From positions 1 to 36,661 of the forward strand of contig MSJI02000335.1 in NCBI GenBank assembly GCA_001931905.2: DNA of 36,661 nt, in the 5' to 3' direction. The DNA comes from Cladosporium sp. IMV 00045. Lineage: Eukaryota; Ascomycota; Dothideomycetes; Cladosporiales; Cladosporiaceae. The notes under the pieces are model-generated. The model did no database searches. It was not told the origin of the DNA and saw only the letters and a list, made by a program, of their open reading frames with translations. This document shows positions 31,674-36,661 of the stretch, piece by piece; positions within the stretch are counted from its first letter, which is position 1; each line of letters starts with the position of its first letter. Position numbers and translations under genes: made by a program.

Positions 31674-33224
31674 TCACCACATGGCCGAACTCTTCTTCGC
31701 CAACCTCCTCTGCTCTCCATCATCGCTCGAACTCCTCAGGCCGAAGAAACTGCTCTTCTTCTTCTGCGGCTTCAGACCGCCAGGCTTCGTCCCCGGGTTC
31801 GCGCCCGACATGACGACCGCGCTCGAGCTGGCCGAAGGGTTGATGTACAGCCCATTACTGCCCATCCTGGCCCCACCACCACCGCCACCGCTGCTGGTGC
31901 GCGGGCGCGACGACGAAGACGTCACCGGCGGCGCGAGAGAGTGCTGCGGGATGGTCTGCATGTGCGAGCCGTTGTATCTCTGGCGCGAAGGGCGGGCGGG
32001 CGGCGCAGGCGCAGGCGAGGGCGTGACGCCGTATTTCCTTCGCAAGCGGTCTGTTTCGCGCTCGATGTCGGCTTGCTTGCGGCGGGCTTGGCGTTCTTCT
32101 TCCTCGACCATGCGCTGCAAGCGGCGGCGCTCGGCTTCGTCGGCTTTTTCGCGCTCGAGGCGTTGGCGTTCCGAGGCGCGAGCTTCGGCTTGTGCTTGCG
32201 CGCGCAGGCGGGCGGTTTCGGCGTCTAATTCCCATTGGGCGCGGGGGTCGGCGAGTGGGGGAGGGCGAGATTGGGAGTTGGGAGGCGTTGTTTGTAGGCG
32301 CGGGAGGGAGGTGCGTTTGATGTCGTTTGGAGTGGGGGGTTGGACGGCGGGCGCGAGGGTGGTGCGCGGTGGGGCGATGGAGGGGTGTGTCGCGGGTGGA
32401 TTGGAGAGTTTGCGGCCGCCGGGGATGAGCTTGTGTGGACCGGTGTCGGTGATGTTGAAGACTTCGCCCATGCGGTCTTTGCTGGAGAAGTAGAGGTCTT
32501 TGACCACGACGGCGCTGAGGAGGAGGACGACTTCCAGGCCCTTGGGGTCTTCGATGTCGACCCTGCCGAGGTTCGACTCGTAGATGGTCATCTCTCGCAA
32601 GCTCCTCCACAGCGCGATGGCGATGTCCGGGTCCTTCTTCGACTTCTTCTTCTCCGTGTCCGTGCTCTTGCCGGTCATGTAGCAGGTGAAGTCCTTGCTC
32701 AACCTGCTCTCCTTGCGCCAGACAAAGTTGATCTTGGGCGTGACGGCAAGACTGGAAGGGTCGTCCTGACCCTTGTCCAGATTGCTGGCGGAAGGCGTCC
32801 TGAACGAAGTCTCGGGCATGCTGAACTCGTAGCTATCACTGGAACCCCACTTGCCCTCCTTCACCTCGCATTTGATCTGCTGGTCGGGGTTGTACAGTTG
32901 GACGTAGAAATCGTGCGGAAGCACTGGCAGAGGCGGAGGTGGGACTCCTCCATTCCGTCGAATCTCCTCTTGCGACAAGGTCGGTTGGTTCCAGAGAGGG
33001 CGCGCGAGGACTTCACCGTAGAGTACTTCGCGGTTGTAGGCGTCGAAGAGGGCGGCGGCGTAGCAGTTCTTGTGGCTGGCGGAGGGAGATGCCGGGTCGG
33101 CGTGTTGCAAGGCGTAGGCCGGTTCGGGGTCGGAGCCGTGATGCGAGAGGTAGAATGCGCGGTGGTGTTTGATGCCGTCGGGCGAGGGTCTGAGGAAGAA
33201 GGCGGGTAGATTCTCGTCGAGCAT
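31674..33224 (-). CDS. Conserved-looking fungal protein of unknown function with C-terminal coiled coil, 516 aa
   Basis: The start is taken at the first ATG of the frame, 33224 (MLDENLPAFFLRPSPDGIKH). The frame runs further upstream to about 33353 but only with a non-ATG codon, so an earlier spliced exon cannot be excluded. Residues 1 to ~265 look globular, with patterns such as FYLSHHGSDPEPAYALQHAD, CYAAALFDAYNREVLYGEVL, and DPKGLEVVLLLSAVVVKDLY. A Pro-rich linker is followed by a charged helical stretch of about 65 residues (ETARLRAQAQAEARASERQR onwards) that should form a coiled coil. The end is Ser/Gly-rich and basic (KPQKKKSSFFGLRSSS). I recall similar proteins as conserved in ascomycetes but know no function. 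It is probably a flanking gene, not part of the NRPS cluster. Confidence 0.8.
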   Translation of the reverse strand: MLDENLPAFFLRPSPDGIKHHRAFYLSHHGSDPEPAYALQHADPASPSASHKNCYAAALFDAYNREVLYGEVLARPLWNQPTLSQEEIRRNGGVPPPPLPVLPHDFYVQLYNPDQQIKCEVKEGKWGSSDSYEFSMPETSFRTPSASNLDKGQDDPSSLAVTPKINFVWRKESRLSKDFTCYMTGKSTDTEKKKSKKDPDIAIALWRSLREMTIYESNLGRVDIEDPKGLEVVLLLSAVVVKDLYFSSKDRMGEVFNITDTGPHKLIPGGRKLSNPPATHPSIAPPRTTLAPAVQPPTPNDIKRTSLPRLQTTPPNSQSRPPPLADPRAQWELDAETARLRAQAQAEARASERQRLEREKADEAERRRLQRMVEEEERQARRKQADIERETDRLRRKYGVTPSPAPAPPARPSRQRYNGSHMQTIPQHSLAPPVTSSSSRPRTSSGGGGGGARMGSNGLYINPSASSSAVVMSGANPGTKPGGLKPQKKKSSFFGLRSSSDDGEQRRLAKKSSAMW

Positions 33225-33851
33225 GGTCGTTGGTGGTGGAGCAGTCGCGTCGGGCGATGGGTTGAGCAGAGGGTACGGTGGTTTCGATGCGACAGCGGCT
33301 CTGCGAAGAGATTGTGAAGAGGCACGTGGAGGGATCAAATCAGAGACAGGCAAACACGGGAAGTGAGGTCAACCGTGTTTCACCGAGCTTTCCTGCAGTG
33401 ACGTTTGGAGTAGAAGAAGGGTCTGTCGGGGAAGATGGTGGTGGTGGTGGATGCGACGACACATAAGAGAAGGGAGATTGGTAGGGTGGGAAGGGTAGGA
33501 ATAATAAGAATAATCGAGGATGGCAATCACCTTTCCCTTGCCGGAAGACGGAGGGGAGGAAGAATGTCGTCGCCTTGGGAGGCTTGGCCAGCAGCAGAAG
33601 GCAGGCAGGTGCTCAGCAACAGTCTCCACGAGGCAGTGCCGGGTGAGGCGAAATGTCTTGCGTGGAAGCTGTCTCGCTGTATGAAGCAGCAGTTCGCATG
33701 GCCACGCGGATGCCATATAGTCAGTGAGGAAACTAAGACGAATCAACCAATCATGAAGCATGACAAACATCATATCCATGCATGACTTGCAGTGCGGCTA
33801 TGACGGTCCAATTGTATGTCTCCACTCTTTCTTCTCCCTCCCCGCCTCGCA

Positions 33852-33876
33852 ATCCGCCATCCGCCATCCGCCATCC
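33852..33876 (+). repeat. ATCCGCC heptamer, 3.6 copies
   Basis: Three perfect head-to-tail copies of ATCCGCC followed by ATCC. The tract is non-coding and short, a typical slippage repeat. Confidence 0.85.
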
Positions 33877-35040
33877 TCTGTTCTATCTTTGGCAACAACA
33901 GTCGAACCACCCGAAAGAATGCGAAGTGCCATCCGGAGGAAGAGGAGCAGGGGCTCGCTGACTGTGAATGGCTATCCGGCTGCCTGGGAGGAAATCTGAC
34001 AGGACATGCATACATGCTAATAGTGATCCCATTGCTGGTGTAATGTTGCAAATAAACATGTACATATGTACCCGACAAAAGCTACATGAGAGACCATAGA
34101 TTACACTTTCTGATACAAGCAACATCGGCAACGAAAACCTAATTCCTCACCCATCTCATGACTCTTAGACTTCCACAGCCGCGTAGCTCATACATCCAAA
34201 GCCTTATGGAGTCTCAAAGATGTCGTGATTCCAACACCACTCCCCTCCTCCTCCATGCCGTCCACACGTAAGCCTCCCAGTCGTCAGCTCTCCAAGCCTC
34301 ATTCATCGCTCCTCATCATTTGCACGCCAAGCCAACGCATATCCGACATTCGCGGCAGTCTATGATGAACGTTTGCATTTACGAGAAACAGCAGCGCCTC
34401 GGAGACGTGCCACCAATAAGACTGGAAGCCACAGAATCGTATTTGGACGTGTCTTGCATTAGGTATTCATCGTAGCCTTGTTGTATCGTACAATCATCAA
34501 ACTTCATCAAACTTCATCTTACATCATCTCCAAGCCACAACGCCATAATGCGTGCAAGCAGAATTCAAATGAAAGACCACGCAAGCTCCAATGGCTGATT
34601 TGCACCCTTCACGCCATTAATCCCCCCATAAAACCCAAAGAAAAGAAAAAGAGTACCTTGAACAGCAAAGAGACGTCGCATGTGTGCCTCGTCATCCAGA
34701 GCAAGCCGGCAGAATCCGCAATGGAATCCTGCTGCCTGAACGAGCTCCACCGACCGCAGTAGTGAGTGCAGTAGTAGGTTTTCTTCGTAGTCGGTCAGTC
34801 AAGCCTCAGAAACGAAACTTTCGAAAATCCAGAGGGCTTTTTGTTGGTTGGTAGCCAAAATCAACACGATCTCCAATCGCGTCGAGTCATCCAAGCCATG
34901 GCCATTCCCCTTCACGTCCGTTCAATTGAGGCATGCCCAGGCCACAACTGCTCAATCATTAGAATCCTCCTCAGACCCCCTCCCTTTCCAACCGCTCTCC
35001 TTCTCCGAACCCATCCCAACCAATCCCCATCCCAATCGTC

Positions 35041-35093
35041 AAAAACAAAAAAAAAAAAAAAAGAAAAAGAAAAAGAAAAAGAAAAAGAAAAGA
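35041..35093 (+). repeat. A-rich / GAAAAA microsatellite
   Basis: An A17 run is followed by four GAAAAA-type hexamer units. The tract lies just past the stop codon of the minus-strand gene at 35202, so it is T/C-rich on that gene's sense strand and could fall in its 3' UTR. Confidence 0.85.
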
Positions 35094-35110
35094 GTAACCT
35101 ACCATTCAAT

Positions 35111-35170
35111 CAGTCCAGTCGGTCCAGTCGAACCAGTCAGTTCAATCAATCGATCCAGTCAGTCCAGTCC
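35111..35170 (+). repeat. Degenerate CAGTC pentamer array
   Basis: Pentamer-like units CAGTC, CGGTC, CAATC and GATC-type variants recur through 60 bases. The pattern suggests an old tandem repeat that has diverged. Confidence 0.65.
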
Positions 35171-35201
35171 CTTCCAACCACCATCCTCGACTTTTTCAAG
35201 A

Positions 35202-36661
35202 TCAAGCCCCTCCATCAACAAACCCCTCCCCGCCCCACCCAAAAACCCTCTTCAACCGTCCCCCCAACCTCCTCACCATCTTCACATCAATCTTGCCCCC
35301 ATGCCTCACATCCTTCGGTTCGTGGAACTGAATCGAACGGCTCACGTCCACTTTCAAATCCGCGTGCCCTTTCGGCAAGGGCTTGAAAATCCACACGCTG
35401 CCGTAAAGTTTCTCCGGAATCAGGCCGAGGCTGCTGAAAGCGTGCAGGAGTTCGCGCCAGGCGATTTCGCGCGGCGCGGTGCTGATGGTGCTTGAGGTGG
35501 GGAGGAGCGCGGTGAGGACTTTGTAGGTGCGGTGGGGGATGGGGATGAGGCTCTGAGAGGGGGTGGGGGTGGGTGCTGGGGGTGGGAGGGCGGGGAGCGT
35601 TGGTAAGTTGTTGGCGTCATTGTTGTTGTTGTTGTTGTTGTTGTTTTCGTGGGCTTTGCCGCGGGTTTTGGGCTTGGCCTTTGCTGAGATGGTGAGTTCA
35701 GTCTTCTTGTTTTCTTTCGAGACGCTGAATGGCGTCGTGCCAAAGTGGTGGTCGTGGAAGCCGGAATCGTCGGAAGAGCTGCGCGGCGGCTTCCGTTGTG
35801 GCGTCTTCGCCTTCGTCGGCTCCTCCTTCCAGTCCTCCGTGATGTGCAGCCCGCTCAAATCGTTGGTGAGGTGATGTTCAGACTCACCCCATAAAATGAC
35901 ATGAGCGCGGCTAGTTCCTTCCAGAAATCGCTCAGAGCGAGCTCGGCGCGCTGCATCTGCTTGACCGTCTCTGCCGTGCGACGCTTTTCGGCCGGGTAGT
36001 TGAATCGGCCGTCGAGCGGGTTCCCCAAGGTGTCCAGCAGCTCACAAGCGTCGGCCACGGCCTCTCTGAGGCCGTTGGAGGAGTCGCAGAAGCTATCTGC
36101 GACCTCGCTGAGGTACTCATCGTTCGGGACGCCAGCAAGAGCCCACGATCTGCTGTAGGGATGGAAAGTATTGAAGCAGTGCTGTAAGTCTGCCAGGACG
36201 GCGAGGTCGAAGAAGTCGGAGAGAAGACACTCGTCAACGAGGTCGCGCGCGCCCTTGTCGTTCTCCAGCATGTGGTGCGTTTCCTGCACCATCGGCCTGA
36301 CCTTGTGCACGAAGCGGAAGTGTGGCTCTTCGGCCGTGAGGCTGTAGAAGTTCTCCGCCACGCGCAATTGCGCCGCTGTCATGGAGCACTTCATGTTCCA
36401 CTCGCTGTCGCAGCCGCGATGCATGCGGCTCACCTTGCACAGGGCAGGGTCGTGGGCTGGCCAGAAAGCGCCGCGCAAGCCGGAGGATCGGGGCACCGTG
36501 GTGTGGAGCTTCAACATCGACATCCTGATCGAGCATTCGACGACTTTGCAGAGCACCACCATGTTGAATTCGTCTTCTCTGTCCAAGCGAAACGTGGTGC
36601 TGTCGGCGCGCGCGATCTGTTCCTGCAGGGGGCGCATGGTGTTGAGTTTCTCCGTCAGCCA
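35202..36661 (-). CDS. Fungal protein of unknown function, C-terminal 468 aa (5' end outside window)
   Basis: Join 35888-36661 (open to the window edge, 258 codons) and 35202-35834 (210 codons plus stop). A 53-bp intron at 35835-35887 begins GTGAGT; its acceptor (GAG) is weaker than usual. The upstream part is helical and Cys/His-bearing with no motif I recognise (for example EFNMVVLCKVVECSIRMSML). After a Ser/Pro-rich linker with nine Asn in a row (TTG repeat at 35621-35645) comes a compact end domain. It carries APREIAWRELLHAFSSLGL, EKLYGSVWIFKP, SIQFHEPKD, and VRRLGGRLKRVFGW. I recall this W..LHA..S.G / GSVW.F / SIQFHEP / R.GRRL.R.YGW pattern at the end of many uncharacterised fungal proteins. 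No function is assigned. It looks unrelated to the NRPS. Confidence 0.72.
35621..35645 (-). repeat. (GTT/AAC)n tract encoding polyasparagine
   Basis: Eight GTT units on the plus strand read as AAC codons on the minus strand and give the Asn run in the linker of the right-end gene. Tract length is likely to vary among strains. Confidence 0.8.

Larger units (their letters stand above)
33225..35201. other. Intergenic region between two minus-strand genes, repeat-bearing
   Basis: Nearly 2 kb without a supportable gene. It should hold the promoter of the 516-aa gene (from 33225 upward) and the 3' UTR of the partial gene ending at 35202. It contains a heptamer repeat, an A/G-rich tract and a CAGTC-type pentamer array, listed separately. 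Open frames here are short or driven by low complexity. Confidence 0.5.

Noticed and set aside
33225..33353. Upstream extension of the 516-aa protein by 43 codons
   Set aside because: The extension has no ATG; the first codon is TTG. The ATG at 33224 starts directly before the conserved-looking segment.
34848..35495. Plus-strand open frame with a long Lys run
   Set aside because: It depends on the A/G-rich microsatellite and then runs antisense to the better-supported right-end gene.
35854..35887. A 34-bp GTGAGT...TGAG intron in the right-end gene
   Set aside because: It is too short for these genes and puts the rest in a frame that stops after about 50 codons, losing the patterned C-terminal domain.
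1..36661. Transposons, CRISPR arrays, viral or prokaryotic elements
   Set aside because: No transposase, reverse transcriptase or integrase motif, terminal repeat pair or spaced repeat array was seen. The only repeats are microsatellites and the coding repeat in the NRPS tail.

Overview
The window is nuclear DNA of a filamentous ascomycete (Pezizomycotina). Genes are split by introns of about 50-65 bp (one of 118 bp) with GT...AG ends and CTAAC/CTGAC-type branch sites. It carries a multi-modular NRPS, a Zn2Cys6 regulator, an MRP-type ABC transporter and a CDC28/CDK1-type kinase end. Gene content fits a Dothideomycete, but this is inference; nothing in the sequence fixes the genus. No prokaryotic, viral, tRNA, rRNA or transposon signal was recognised.

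Layout: (1) 1-306 (+), C-terminal end of a CDC28/CDK1-like kinase. (2) 1619-3592 (+), a 657-aa FAD aromatic hydroxylase. (3) 3996-21128 (-), an NRPS rebuilt here as five exons and 5,635 aa, lying tail-to-tail with the hydroxylase. (4) 22686-27186 (+), a three-exon, 1,460-aa ABC-C transporter, head-to-head with the NRPS across a 1.56-kb shared upstream region. (5) 27317-28317 (-), a four-exon, 273-aa seven-helix membrane protein (DUF7702-like) whose first two exons are too short to show as long reading frames. (6) 28802-30601 (+), a three-exon, 543-aa Zn2Cys6 transcription factor divergent from (5). (7) 31674-33224 (-), a 516-aa conserved-looking coiled-coil protein of unknown function. (8) 35202-36661 (-), the 3' part of a gene ending in a conserved-looking C-terminal domain.

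Genes (2)-(6) look like a secondary-metabolite cluster: peptide assembly line, possible aromatic oxidase, exporter, local regulator and an accessory membrane protein. The CDK gene and genes (7)-(8) look like flanking genes.

The NRPS is the item of greatest interest. Domain order read by eye is: half-C, A1-T1-E1, C1-half-C-A2-T2, C2-A3-T3-E2, C3-(TP-rich linker)-T4, C4-T5*, tail. It has three A domains. Its last carrier domain has Leu where the pantetheine Ser belongs. Its second epimerase-type domain has altered core motifs. It ends in a basic Ser/Arg tail with three copies of a repeat, each preceded by an R-R-x-S kinase-type site. There is no thioesterase or reductase, so release is probably by the terminal C domain. 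The product is unknown; a short peptide with one or two D-residues, possibly made by repeated use of modules, is the simplest inference.
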